Of a DNA stretch of 13,728 bases, positions 6,231 through 13,707 are shown one piece after another. The stretch's first letter is position 1; each line of letters opens with the position of its first letter. The translations under genes were made by a program, and so were the position numbers. The stretch is from DATHVI01 sp035461385 (GTDB taxonomy: Bacteria; Actinomycetota; Thermoleophilia; Solirubrobacterales; 70-9), in NCBI GenBank assembly GCA_035461385.1, contig DATHVI010000155.1:1-13728 (forward strand), in the 5' to 3' direction. The notes under the pieces are model-generated. The model was not told where the DNA came from. It saw only the letters and a program-made list of their open reading frames with translations, and ran no database searches.

Positions 6231-9200
6231 TTGGCACCACTCCTGTACCGAGTCGGACTGTTCGCAGCCCACAGGCGATGGGTCGTTCTCTGTGCGTGGG
6301 TCCTCGCCCTCGTCGTCGTCGGCTTCCTCGTCCGCTCGCTCGGCGCCGAGACATCGAACAACCTCGACCTTCCCGGCAGCGATAGCGAGGCCGCTTCCGA
6401 CCTCCTCGCGGACCGCTTCCCGCCGCAACAGAACGGCTCGAACCCGATCGTCTTCCACGCTCCGAGCGGGAAGGTCACGGATGCCGAGGAGCGGGCGGCG
6501 ATCGAGGCCTCGCACTCCGCGATCAAGGCGATGCCGCAGGTCGCGCGTGCGCCGAGCCCGTTCAGTCAGCGCGGCGCCTCGCAGATCAGCTCCGACGAGC
6601 GAACGGCATTCATCCCGGTCCTCCTGGAGGTCAGCAACGAGGACCTGACCGAGGAGCTCTCACAGCGGGTGCTCGACGCCGCCGAGCCGGCCCGGCGGGC
6701 CGGGATGAAGGTGGCGGCTGGGGGGCAGATCGGGTCCGACCTCTCGCAGCCGGAGACGGAGAGCAGCGAGCTGGTCGGGCTCGCGACCGCGATGGTCATC
6801 CTGGCCTTCACCTTCGGCACCCTGGTCGCGATGGGGCTGCCGATCGTCTCGGCTGTGATCGGCTTGCTGATCGGGTTGTCGCTGATCGGGTTGCTCGGTC
6901 ACGTCGCGCAGGTCCCCGACATCGGCCCGACGCTGGCGACGATGATCGGGCTCGGCGTCGGGATCGACTATGCGCTGTTCCTGCTCACGCGCTACCGGTT
7001 CCATCGCACGGAGGGGCTCGCGGTCGACGAGGCGATCGCGACCGCGGTCTCGACCTCGGGAACGGCGATTGTCTTCGCCGGCAGCACGGTGGTCGCGGCG
7101 CTGATCACCCTGCTGGTGGCCGGGATCCCGCTCGTCACCTCGCTCGGCTATGCCGCGGCGGTCGCAGTCGTCACCGCGGTGCTGGCCGCGATCACGCTGC
7201 TGCCGGCGATCCTCGCCCTGCTCGGCCCGCGGATCGACGCGCTCGCCTTGCCCCGATTCTTGCGTCCCCGGAGGGTGCCCGCGAATCCCGGCGGCATGTG
7301 GGGTGCGTGGGCGCGCTTCGTCGTCGCCCACCCGTTGCGGTGCGTCGGAGTCGTCCTCGTGTTCCTGCTCGTGCTGGCGATTCCGTTCGCCTCTCTCGAC
7401 CTCGGTCAGGAGGACATCGGCGCGACGCCGAAGTCGACCACCGAGCGCCAGGCCTACGACCTGATGGCCGCCGGGTTCGGCCCCGGATACAACGGGCCGC
7501 TGCTCGTCGCCGTCGAGCTCGGCTCGCCGGCGCGGCCGAGCAAGCAGTTCGAGCAGGAGGACAACGAGGCGAAGAAGCTCCAGCAGGAGCTCGAGGACGA
7601 GCAGGCCCAGGGGGAGGCCGAGGCGGCGAGGCTTTCGCAGCAGGCCGATGCGCTCGAGGCGCGCCAGTCCGAGCTCGAAGGCGAGCAGGCGGCGCTCGAG
7701 GCCGAGGCCGCAGAGCTCGGCACCGAGCGGGCGGCGATCGAATCGAGCCGGTCGGAGCTCGACCGCCGCCGGACGCTGCGAGCGCAGCTCGCCGAGCTGG
7801 TCGAGGACGCGAGGCGCGTTGCCCGCGCGGAGGCGGCGCTCGCCGTCGAGGCCGCGGCGATCCGCAGGGCGCTTTCAGCCGTGCGCGCTCGCGAGGCGGC
7901 GATCGAGGCCAAGCTCCGGAGCAACCTTCGCCCACGCCGGCGGCAGCGGCTCGAGCGGCGCCTGGAAGCGCTTGAGCGCCGGGACGAGAGCCTCACTCAG
8001 CGGCTCGCGGCGGTGGCGCGCGAGCAGCGTGAGGTCGGCCGCGAGGCGAAGTCCGTCGCCGCCCGGGCGGCCCGGCTGCGCTCCGAAGCTGCGGCCCTCG
8101 GGGGCGAGGCGCGTGCTCTGGCCGCCGCTGCCGAGGCGGCGGCGGGCGAGGCGGCGGGGCTGCTCGCCCAGCGCGAGGCGCTCGAGCAGGCCGCTGCGGC
8201 GGCGCAGATCCAGGCCGCGAACCTGCGGGCCCAGAAGGCCGAGCTCGAGGCGATGCAGCAGGTGGCCGAGATCCAAGAGCAGCAGGCGAAGGAGCTCAAG
8301 GCCGAGCTCACGCGCGAGCTGACCAACGCGGGCGGCGATCCGCGAGGCACCGACCCACGGCTGGTCAAGCTCCAGCGCGGGCTTTCGCAGACGATCGGCG
8401 TCGACCTCGTCTCGCCCCCGCAGATCAACGATCCCGGCGACGCCGCGATCTTCACCGTCATCGCCACCACCGACCCGGCGGACCCGGAGACCGCCGACCT
8501 CGTTCGCACCGTCCGCGACTACGTGATCCCGACCCGGACCGCCGGCACCGACGCGAACGCCTACGTCGGCGGGCAGACGGCCTCGTACGTCGACCTCGCC
8601 ACGGCGATCTCCTCACGCCTCGGTCTGGTGATCCTGGTCGTGATCGCCCTCGGGTTCGCCGTCCTGACGCTCGCCTTCCGCTCGCTGCTCGTCCCGGCGC
8701 AGGCGGCGATCGCGAACGTGCTCTCGGTGATGGCCGCGTTCGGGGTCGTCACGGCGTGCTTCCAGTTCGGTTGGGGCCTCGGCCTCGTCGGCGTCGATAC
8801 GGCGAGCGGCACAGACCCGATTGCGAGCTTCGTCCCACTGATCATGTTCGCGGTGCTGTTCGGGCTGTCGATGGACTACCAGGTGTTCCTGGTCAGCCAG
8901 ATCGAGCAGCACCGTTCCAATGCGTCAACCGATGGCGAGGCGATCGTCGCCGGCCTCGCGAGCGGGGCGCGGGTGATCACCGCTGCGGCGCTGATCATGA
9001 TCGCCGTCTTTGCCAGCTTCATCCTCAACGGGGACCCGACGGTGAAGCAGTTCGGCGTCGGGCTCTCGGTCGGGGTCGCGCTCGCGGCGATGTCGGTCTT
9101 GACTCTCGCGCCGGCCCTGCTCGCGATCGGAGGGCGGATGAGCTGGTGGCTGCCGAGTTGGGCCGACCGGCTGCTGCCGCGAGTCGACGTCGAGGGGACG

Positions 9201-9233
9201 CGCGTAGACGCGGCCGAGCCGGCTCACGATTGA
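6231..9233 (+). CDS. MMPL/RND-type transporter with a long extracytoplasmic coiled-coil hairpin
   Basis: The 1000-residue protein has the two-fold MMPL plan: TM1 (about 17-36), a first extracytoplasmic domain, five helices (about 181-330), TM7 (about 368-388), a second extracytoplasmic domain, and five more helices (about 796-967). Asp-Tyr pairs in the fourth helix of each half, GVGIDYALF (Asp246/Tyr247) and GLSMDYQVF (Asp882/Tyr883), match the proton-relay sites of MmpL proteins. The second extracytoplasmic domain holds a coiled coil of about 260 residues (437-698). The family moves lipids, siderophores or drugs out of the cell using the proton gradient; the cargo here is unknown. The frame opens at 6180 after a TAG and the only usual start before TM1 is TTG 6231, with a weak GGGG upstream, so TTG is the likely start. 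The gene stands alone, with its own promoter-like sequence and 135 bp to the next gene. Confidence 0.92.
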   Translation: MAPLLYRVGLFAAHRRWVVLCAWVLALVVVGFLVRSLGAETSNNLDLPGSDSEAASDLLADRFPPQQNGSNPIVFHAPSGKVTDAEERAAIEASHSAIKAMPQVARAPSPFSQRGASQISSDERTAFIPVLLEVSNEDLTEELSQRVLDAAEPARRAGMKVAAGGQIGSDLSQPETESSELVGLATAMVILAFTFGTLVAMGLPIVSAVIGLLIGLSLIGLLGHVAQVPDIGPTLATMIGLGVGIDYALFLLTRYRFHRTEGLAVDEAIATAVSTSGTAIVFAGSTVVAALITLLVAGIPLVTSLGYAAAVAVVTAVLAAITLLPAILALLGPRIDALALPRFLRPRRVPANPGGMWGAWARFVVAHPLRCVGVVLVFLLVLAIPFASLDLGQEDIGATPKSTTERQAYDLMAAGFGPGYNGPLLVAVELGSPARPSKQFEQEDNEAKKLQQELEDEQAQGEAEAARLSQQADALEARQSELEGEQAALEAEAAELGTERAAIESSRSELDRRRTLRAQLAELVEDARRVARAEAALAVEAAAIRRALSAVRAREAAIEAKLRSNLRPRRRQRLERRLEALERRDESLTQRLAAVAREQREVGREAKSVAARAARLRSEAAALGGEARALAAAAEAAAGEAAGLLAQREALEQAAAAAQIQAANLRAQKAELEAMQQVAEIQEQQAKELKAELTRELTNAGGDPRGTDPRLVKLQRGLSQTIGVDLVSPPQINDPGDAAIFTVIATTDPADPETADLVRTVRDYVIPTRTAGTDANAYVGGQTASYVDLATAISSRLGLVILVVIALGFAVLTLAFRSLLVPAQAAIANVLSVMAAFGVVTACFQFGWGLGLVGVDTASGTDPIASFVPLIMFAVLFGLSMDYQVFLVSQIEQHRSNASTDGEAIVAGLASGARVITAAALIMIAVFASFILNGDPTVKQFGVGLSVGVALAAMSVLTLAPALLAIGGRMSWWLPSWADRLLPRVDVEGTRVDAAEPAHD
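7539..8324 (+). other. Coiled-coil hairpin segment within the MMPL transporter
   Basis: Residues 437-698 are almost entirely Glu, Ala, Arg, Gln and Leu with heptad-like spacing. The single proline, Pro568 (codon 7932-7934, in LRPRRR), lies at the centre, so two arms of about 130 residues can fold back as an antiparallel coil. The first arm is Glu/Gln-rich; the region around the turn is Arg-rich. Confidence 0.8.
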
Positions 9234-9266
9234 GCGCTCCTTGCGGTTCGGCGCTTCGCGCGTTCG

Positions 9267-9295
9267 TTGATCGCCGGGCGGGGATCGGTTATCGT
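9267..9295 (+). promoter_or_regulatory. sigma70-like promoter for the secreted propeller gene
   Basis: TTGATC (9267-9272) and TATCGT (9290-9295) are separated by 17 bp, each matching the consensus at 4 of 6 positions. It is the most AT-rich stretch in the 135-bp gap and would give a leader of about 65 nt before the ATG at 9369. Prediction by eye. Confidence 0.5.
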
Positions 9296-9354
9296 CGAGG
9301 CAGCGCGCTGCTGGACCGGCACGGCCGCTCCGTCAGCGAGCATCACCACGACAG

Positions 9355-9359
9355 AGGAG
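9355..9359 (+). promoter_or_regulatory. Ribosome binding site AGGAG fixing the propeller start
   Basis: AGGAG lies 9 nt before the ATG at 9369. The signal peptide begins right at that ATG, so the longer in-frame extension back to TTG 9267 is rejected; that TTG is part of the proposed -35 box. Confidence 0.7.
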
Positions 9360-9368
9360 ATAGAGCGC

Positions 9369-10667
9369 ATGGGCAAGGCTGCGAAGTGGTTCGTCGGGGT
9401 TGGCTGCGCGGTCTTCCTGCTCGCCCTGCCGACGGCGGCGTTCGGCGTCTTCCAGGGGCGGAACGGGAAGATCGCGTTCGTCAGCGGACGCGGCGTAGGC
9501 GGCGACGCGAGCGCCGACGTGTACATCGTCGACGGTCCCGGCGCGCAGGTCGGACCACCGCTGACGACGGCTGCCGGCCAGCACCGGCATCCGAACTGGG
9601 ACGGAGACGCGAGGCGGCTCGTCTACGCGCTCTGGAACGGCGCCACGCAGGAGGACATCTGGGTCCACGACGTCGAGCTCGGCGGCCGCACGAACATCAC
9701 CCAGAACGGCACCGTGCGCGACGACCGGCCCGCGTTCTCGCCCGACGGGACGAAGGTCGCCTACGAGAGCGAGGTCACCGACGGCTCGGGGCAGCAGGAC
9801 ATCCTGATCACGACGATCGGCGGCGGCACGGTCAACCTCACCAGCAGCCCGAACGTGATCGAGGGCAAGCCGGTCTGGTCGCCCGACGGTCAGACGATCT
9901 ACTACTCGCGGGCGACCACCGCTGTCCCGGGCGACCATGACATCTACAAGGAGCCGTCGGACAACAGCCAGATCTTCGGTGAGTTCGTGATCAACAGCGC
10001 GACCGCCGAGTACCAGCCGTCGCTGTCGCCCGGCGGGGACGAGATGTGCTACACACGCGGGCCGTTCGGATCGGACGCGGCCGATGTCTACAAGGTCGAC
10101 GCGACCGGATTCAACGCCCCGGGCATCGACGTCTCCGCCAACTCCGGGATGGGCAGCACCGGCGACTACAACTGCGCCTGGTCGCCGGACGGGACGAAGA
10201 TCATCTTCGCCAAGGGGATCTTCTCCAACGGAGCGCTCGTCCACCGCAACTCCGACGCCACCGGGCCGGTCGAGCTCGTCGTCAACGACGCGCCCGGCGT
10301 CTTCGACGGCAACCCCGACTGGGCCCGCGAGCCGGCGGAGTGCCAGGGCAAGCCGGCGACGCTCTACGGCACCGACGGCCCCGACACGCTCGTCGGGACG
10401 GCGAAGCGGGACGTGATCGTCGCCTACATGGGCAACGACAGGGTCCGAGCGCGTGGCGGCAAGGACATCGTCTGCGCGGGGCGCGGGCGCGACACCGTCC
10501 AGGGCGCGGCCGGGAACGACCTCGTGATCGGAGGCCCGGGCAACGACCGGCTCCGCGGCGGGCCCGGACGCGACACCCTCAACGGCGGACCCGGGCGCGA
10601 CACCTGCAGCGGAGGGCCGGGGCGCGACAGGGCGATCAAGTGCGAGGTGAAGAAGAACATCCCGTAG
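9369..10667 (+). CDS. Secreted TolB/WD40-like beta-propeller with C-terminal RTX-like nonapeptide repeats
   Basis: The 432-residue protein begins with a classical signal peptide: MGKAAKW, a hydrophobic core to about residue 20, then PTAAFG. Residues about 30-320 contain TolB-type propeller blades (PD40) marked by PAFSPDGTKVAYES (121-134), PVWSPDGQTIYYS (168-180), PSLSPGGDEMCYT (217-229) and CAWSPDGTKIIFA (269-281). Residues 334-425 are RTX-like repeats, beginning GTDGPDTLVGTAKRD and ending with four regular nonapeptides and a KCE tail. Cysteines at 369, 413 and 425 lie in this tail. Such propellers bind proteins or glycans in the cell envelope; no enzymatic residues are recognisable. A promoter and strong ribosome binding site precede it, and it appears to be a single-gene unit. 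The tail resembles that of the partial gene at the start of the window, suggesting a shared cell-surface module. Function beyond secretion and likely calcium binding is unknown. Confidence 0.9.
   Translation: MGKAAKWFVGVGCAVFLLALPTAAFGVFQGRNGKIAFVSGRGVGGDASADVYIVDGPGAQVGPPLTTAAGQHRHPNWDGDARRLVYALWNGATQEDIWVHDVELGGRTNITQNGTVRDDRPAFSPDGTKVAYESEVTDGSGQQDILITTIGGGTVNLTSSPNVIEGKPVWSPDGQTIYYSRATTAVPGDHDIYKEPSDNSQIFGEFVINSATAEYQPSLSPGGDEMCYTRGPFGSDAADVYKVDATGFNAPGIDVSANSGMGSTGDYNCAWSPDGTKIIFAKGIFSNGALVHRNSDATGPVELVVNDAPGVFDGNPDWAREPAECQGKPATLYGTDGPDTLVGTAKRDVIVAYMGNDRVRARGGKDIVCAGRGRDTVQGAAGNDLVIGGPGNDRLRGGPGRDTLNGGPGRDTCSGGPGRDRAIKCEVKKNIP
10530..10637 (+). repeat. Four tandem 27-bp units encoding RTX-like nonapeptides
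   Basis: Four consecutive units encode GGPGNDRLR, GGPGRDTLN, GGPGRDTCS and GGPGRDRAI (residues 388-423 of the propeller protein). They fit the calcium-binding GGxGxDxxx pattern, with Pro at the third position in every unit. More divergent units lie upstream from about 10368. Confidence 0.85.
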
Positions 10668-10688
10668 CACGCCGGGCGCTCGGACTAC

Positions 10689-10723
10689 GGCCTCATCGAT
10701 CGAGGCCGCCCCGGACGGGCGGC
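10689..10723 (+). terminator. Two overlapping GC-rich hairpins after the propeller gene, possible terminator
   Basis: GGCCTC (10689-10694) pairs with GAGGCC (10702-10707) over a 7-nt loop. GCCGCCC (10705-10711) pairs with GGGCGGC (10717-10723) over a 5-nt loop. They share bases, so only one can form at a time. No U-run follows, so this is not a textbook intrinsic terminator. Confidence 0.35.
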
Positions 10724-10731
10724 GAGCCGCG

Positions 10732-10783
10732 AGATGATTGATCCCCTGCGCCGGGGCGGGCGCGGCCGTGCGATCAATCATCT
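10732..10783. repeat. Perfect 12-bp AT-rich inverted repeat with GC-rich spacer
   Basis: AGATGATTGATC (10732-10743) is the exact reverse complement of GATCAATCATCT (10772-10783), with 28 nt between. The spacer holds its own 5-bp GC stem (10748-10752 with 10759-10763). The arms are strikingly AT-rich for this sequence and end 11 bp before the proposed nitroreductase start. It may be a terminator for the upstream gene, an operator, or both. Confidence 0.8.
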
Positions 10784-10788
10784 AGGTT
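10783..10788 (+). promoter_or_regulatory. Possible -10 element for the nitroreductase operon
   Basis: TAGGTT fits the loose actinobacterial TAnnnT -10 pattern, 6 nt before the ATC at 10795, so a transcript could begin at or near the start codon (leaderless). No convincing -35 box is seen at the usual distance. It abuts the right arm of the inverted repeat. Confidence 0.25.
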
Positions 10789-10794
10789 TCGGCC

Positions 10795-11304
10795 ATCGAC
10801 GTCGAGACGGCAATCCGAACCCGGCGGACCCACAAGGCCTACCGGCCTGAGCAGGTGCCTCGCGAGGTGCTCGATGAGCTCTTCGATGCCGCCCGGTGGG
10901 CGCCGAACCACCACCTCACCAACCCGTGGCGGTTCCGCGTCCTCGGCCCGGAGGCGCTCGCGCGGCTGAAGCGGGCGGCGGGTCCCGAGGCGGGGTCGAA
11001 GCTCGATCGCGCGCCGACCCTGGTCGTCGCCTCGGCGCGCCTCGGCGGCGACCCGGTGCAGGACGAGGAGGACCTGCACGCGACCGCCTGCGCGACCTAC
11101 CTCGTCCTGCTGAGCGCCCACGCCCGCGGGCTCGCCGGCTACTGGCGGACCCCCGAGGTCCTGCGCACCGAGGCGGGGCGGGCAGCGGTCGGCCTCGGCC
11201 CGGACGAGCGCTTCGTCGGGCTGATCCACCTCGGCTACCCGGTCCAGGATCGCGAGCCGCCCGAGCGCGAGCCGGCGGCGAGCGTCGTCGCCTACCTGGA
11301 CTAG
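10795..11304 (+). CDS. Small nitroreductase family protein (FMN-dependent), apparent ATC start
   Basis: The coding similarity begins with IDVETAIRTRRTHKAYRP, the normal N-terminus of small YdjA-like nitroreductases, which includes the Arg pair that contacts FMN phosphate. The APNHHLTNPWRF segment follows, with ACATYLVLLSAHARGLAGYW further on. From ATC 10795 the protein is 169 residues, close to the usual size. There is no ATG, GTG or TTG between the in-frame TAG (10783-10785) and GTG 10855. Starting at 10855 would delete 20 conserved residues, so ATC at the position of the usual Met is the best reading; an ATG-to-ATC change or a sequence error is possible. These enzymes reduce nitro groups, quinones or similar acceptors using NAD(P)H; the substrate here is unknown. 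The glpD gene starts 10 bp after the stop, indicating an operon. Conservative annotation would give 10855-11304. Confidence 0.8.
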   Translation: MDVETAIRTRRTHKAYRPEQVPREVLDELFDAARWAPNHHLTNPWRFRVLGPEALARLKRAAGPEAGSKLDRAPTLVVASARLGGDPVQDEEDLHATACATYLVLLSAHARGLAGYWRTPEVLRTEAGRAAVGLGPDERFVGLIHLGYPVQDREPPEREPAASVVAYLD

Positions 11305-11314
11305 CACCGACGCC

Positions 11315-13009
11315 GTGCTCGCCCGCGCCGACGCTCTCGACGCCGTCTCGGCCGAGCGCTTCGACGTCGTCGTGATCGGCGGCGGCGTCACCGGCGCGGG
11401 GGTTGCCCTCGACGCGGCCTCGCGCGGGTACGCGGTCGCGCTCGTCGAGCGCGACGACTACGCGGCGGGCACCTCGAGCCGCTCGTCGAAGATGGTCCAC
11501 GGCGGCCTTCGCTACCTCCAGAGCTTCGACCTCGGGCTCGTCCGCGAGGCGCTGCTCGAGCGCCAACTCCTGGTCCAGCTCGCCCCGCACCTCGTCTACC
11601 CGACGCCGTTCGTCGTCCCGACCCTCGGCGAGGACCGGCCTAGCCGGATGCTCGGAATCGGGCTCAACATGTACGACGTCATGGCGACCACGCGGGTCGG
11701 CCAGGCGCGGCGCGAGCGCGCCGCCCGCCAGCAGGCCGCCGACTATTGGGCGCCCGACCGCCACCGGGCGATCGACGCGGCCGAGGTTGCGGAGCTGCTC
11801 CCGGCGCTCGCCGGCCGCGACCCCGCCGGCGGCTACCTGTTCTACGACTGCCAGACCGACGACGCGCGCCTCGTGCTGACGATCCTCGGCGAGGCCGAGC
11901 GGTTCGGGGCCGTCTGCGTCAACCGCGCCGAGGTCACCGGGCTCGTCGAGGCGGACGGGCTCGCCGCCGGGGTCGCTTGCGTCGACGCCGAGTCGGGCGA
12001 GCGGTTCGAGGTCCGCGCCGACAACGTCGTCAACGCGACCGGGGTATGGGCCGACCGGATCCGGCCGGAGGAGATCGCGGGGGAGGAGGACGTGCCGCGG
12101 ATCGCCCCGAGTCGCGGCACCCACATCACCGTCGCCGGCGAGGCCCTTCCGATCGAGGCCGCGTGCATCGTCCCGGCGGGGGAGGAGCGGACCGTCTTCG
12201 CCCTGCCCTGGTACGGGCGGGTGCTGATCGGGACCACCGACAACGACTACGAGGGCGACCTCGCCCGGGTCAGCGCTCCTCCCGAGGACGTCGCCTACCT
12301 GCTCGACGCCGTCAACGCCCTGTTCGGGACCACGCTCGGCCCCGGCGACGTAACCGGGGCCTTCGCCGGCGTGCGGCCGCTGATCTCGACCGGCGACCCG
12401 CGCAAGTCCGTCGACATCTCGCGCCGCGCGGAGCTCTATGAGACCTCGTCGGGGATGCTGACGATCACCGGCGGCAAGCTGACCACGTGGCGGCGGATGG
12501 CGGAGCAGGTCGTCGACCGCATGGTCGAGCGCGAGGGGCGGATCGCCCCCTGCCGCACCGATGACATCCCGCTCGGGATGGTCGCGGGGGAGCGCGACCT
12601 CGACCCTCCCGAGGAGCTCTCGGAGGGCGCTCTCCCGGCCGGCTACCGCGAGCTGCTCGCGTTCCGCTACGGGCACGCGGCGCGGGTCGTCCTCGGGCTC
12701 GCCGCCGAGCACCCCGAGCTCTCCGCCCCGATCGTCCCCGGCCGCCCGGACCTGCTCGCCGAGGCGGCCCTCGCCGCGCGGCTCGAACAGGCCCGCTCCG
12801 TCGCCGACGTGCTCCTGCGGCGGACGCGGCTCGGGATCGTCGCCGCGCCACAGCTCCGCACCGCGGAGTCGGTGCTCGCGATCGCCGAGGCGATCGGACG
12901 CGAGCTCGGCTGGGACCGGCGGCGGATCCGGGCCGAGGCCGAGGCCTGGCCGGCGGTGGCCGAGGCGGAGGGGATCGATCCGGCAAAGGCGCTAAGTTCA
13001 ACCGCATGA
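11315..13009 (+). CDS. glpD: FAD-dependent glycerol-3-phosphate dehydrogenase GlpD
   Basis: This 564-residue protein oxidises sn-glycerol-3-phosphate to dihydroxyacetone phosphate, passing electrons to membrane quinone as a peripheral membrane enzyme. Visible features are the FAD Rossmann motif IGGGVTGAG (21-29) with the ribose-binding Glu45, the family block SSKMVHGGLRYL (57-68), the second FAD segment NATGVWAD (240-247), GVRPLI (352-357) and TGGKLTTWR (385-393). The C-terminal helical cap domain covers about 430-550. Length is normal for bacterial GlpD. The GTG start at 11315 has no clear Shine-Dalgarno, but it lies 10 bp after the nitroreductase stop and gives the expected short lead into the Rossmann fold. 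The stop overlaps the next ATG (ATGA), implying translational coupling to the aldolase-family gene. Confidence 0.95.
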   Translation: MLARADALDAVSAERFDVVVIGGGVTGAGVALDAASRGYAVALVERDDYAAGTSSRSSKMVHGGLRYLQSFDLGLVREALLERQLLVQLAPHLVYPTPFVVPTLGEDRPSRMLGIGLNMYDVMATTRVGQARRERAARQQAADYWAPDRHRAIDAAEVAELLPALAGRDPAGGYLFYDCQTDDARLVLTILGEAERFGAVCVNRAEVTGLVEADGLAAGVACVDAESGERFEVRADNVVNATGVWADRIRPEEIAGEEDVPRIAPSRGTHITVAGEALPIEAACIVPAGEERTVFALPWYGRVLIGTTDNDYEGDLARVSAPPEDVAYLLDAVNALFGTTLGPGDVTGAFAGVRPLISTGDPRKSVDISRRAELYETSSGMLTITGGKLTTWRRMAEQVVDRMVEREGRIAPCRTDDIPLGMVAGERDLDPPEELSEGALPAGYRELLAFRYGHAARVVLGLAAEHPELSAPIVPGRPDLLAEAALAARLEQARSVADVLLRRTRLGIVAAPQLRTAESVLAIAEAIGRELGWDRRRIRAEAEAWPAVAEAEGIDPAKALSSTA

Positions 13010-13707
13010 GGCTTTTCATCGATACCGGCAGCGTCGCCGAGGTCGAGGAGATCGCCGCCTGGGGCGTCCTCGCCGGCGCGACCACCAATCCGTCGCTGCT
13101 CGCCAAGGAGGACGGCGACCCCGGCGACATCGTCCGCAGGATCTGCGATCTCGTCGGCGGCCCGGTCTCGGCCGAGGTCGTCTCCGAGGACTCCGCGGGG
13201 ATGATCGCCGAGGGCCGCGCCCTGCGCGAGCTCCACGAGCACCTGACGGTGAAGGTGCCGTTCTGCGAGGCCGGCCTGACGGCGGCCCACGCGCTCACCT
13301 CGGACGGGATCCCGGTCAACATGACCCTCGTCTTCTCGCCGAACCAGGCGATGCTTGCGGCGAGCGCCGGAGCGACCTACGTCTCCTGCTTCATGGGCCG
13401 GCTCGACGACATCTCGGTCGACTCCAGCAAGGTGGTCGGGGAGATCGTCGAGTGCTTCCGGGCGGGCGGCGTGACCTCGGAGATCATCGCCGCGTCGATC
13501 CGCCACCCCGAGCACGTGATCGCCGCCGCCCGGCTCGGGTGCGAGATCGCGACCGTGCCGGCGAAGGTGCTCCGTCAGATGACCCGGCACCCGCTCACCG
13601 AGGGCGGCGCCGAGCGTTTCCGAAGCGACTGGCAGTCGCGCCCCGAGTTCGCGCAGTGGCTGCGCGAGCTCACCGAGCGTAGAGCCGCGAAGGCTCGTCC
13701 GGGCTAG
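13006..13707 (+). CDS. fsa: Small transaldolase / fructose-6-phosphate aldolase (TalC/FSA) family protein
   Basis: This 233-residue TIM-barrel enzyme matches the short TalC/FSA class (about 215-220 residues) rather than the long TalB type. It starts MRLFIDTGSVAEVEEI, carries GATTNPSLLAKE at 24-35, and has the Schiff-base lysine Lys83 in TVKVPFCEAGLTA (81-93). The second half holds NMTLVFSPNQAMLAASAGATYVSCFMGRLDD-type sequence (107-137) with IAASIRHPEHV at 165-175. Members either transfer a dihydroxyacetone unit between sugar phosphates (pentose phosphate pathway) or cleave fructose 6-phosphate; sequence alone does not separate these, so the gene symbol is tentative. The ATG overlaps glpD by 4 bp, coupling production of dihydroxyacetone phosphate to three-carbon sugar transfer. 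The last residues (ERRAAKARPG) are slightly longer than usual. Confidence 0.9.
   Translation: MRLFIDTGSVAEVEEIAAWGVLAGATTNPSLLAKEDGDPGDIVRRICDLVGGPVSAEVVSEDSAGMIAEGRALRELHEHLTVKVPFCEAGLTAAHALTSDGIPVNMTLVFSPNQAMLAASAGATYVSCFMGRLDDISVDSSKVVGEIVECFRAGGVTSEIIAASIRHPEHVIAAARLGCEIATVPAKVLRQMTRHPLTEGGAERFRSDWQSRPEFAQWLRELTERRAAKARPG

Noticed and set aside
3730..6354. 874-codon reading frame on the minus strand, opposite the ECF genes
   Set aside because: It is Arg/Gly/Pro-rich low-complexity sequence with no domain, lying opposite well-supported genes; it is the usual mirror frame of high-GC coding DNA.
9267..9368. Upstream extension of the propeller protein starting at TTG 9267
   Set aside because: The extension would bury the signal peptide, and the region carries the predicted promoter; ATG 9369 has a good ribosome binding site.
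10530..10637. Short direct repeats as a CRISPR-like array
   Set aside because: The 27-bp units are contiguous, in frame and encode nonapeptides inside a protein; there are no spacers.
10916..12712. 598-codon minus-strand frame opposite glpD (and similar ones at 967-2598, 2405-4333 and 9333-10781)
   Set aside because: No recognisable family motifs or start signals, and the plus strand there encodes clear conserved proteins.
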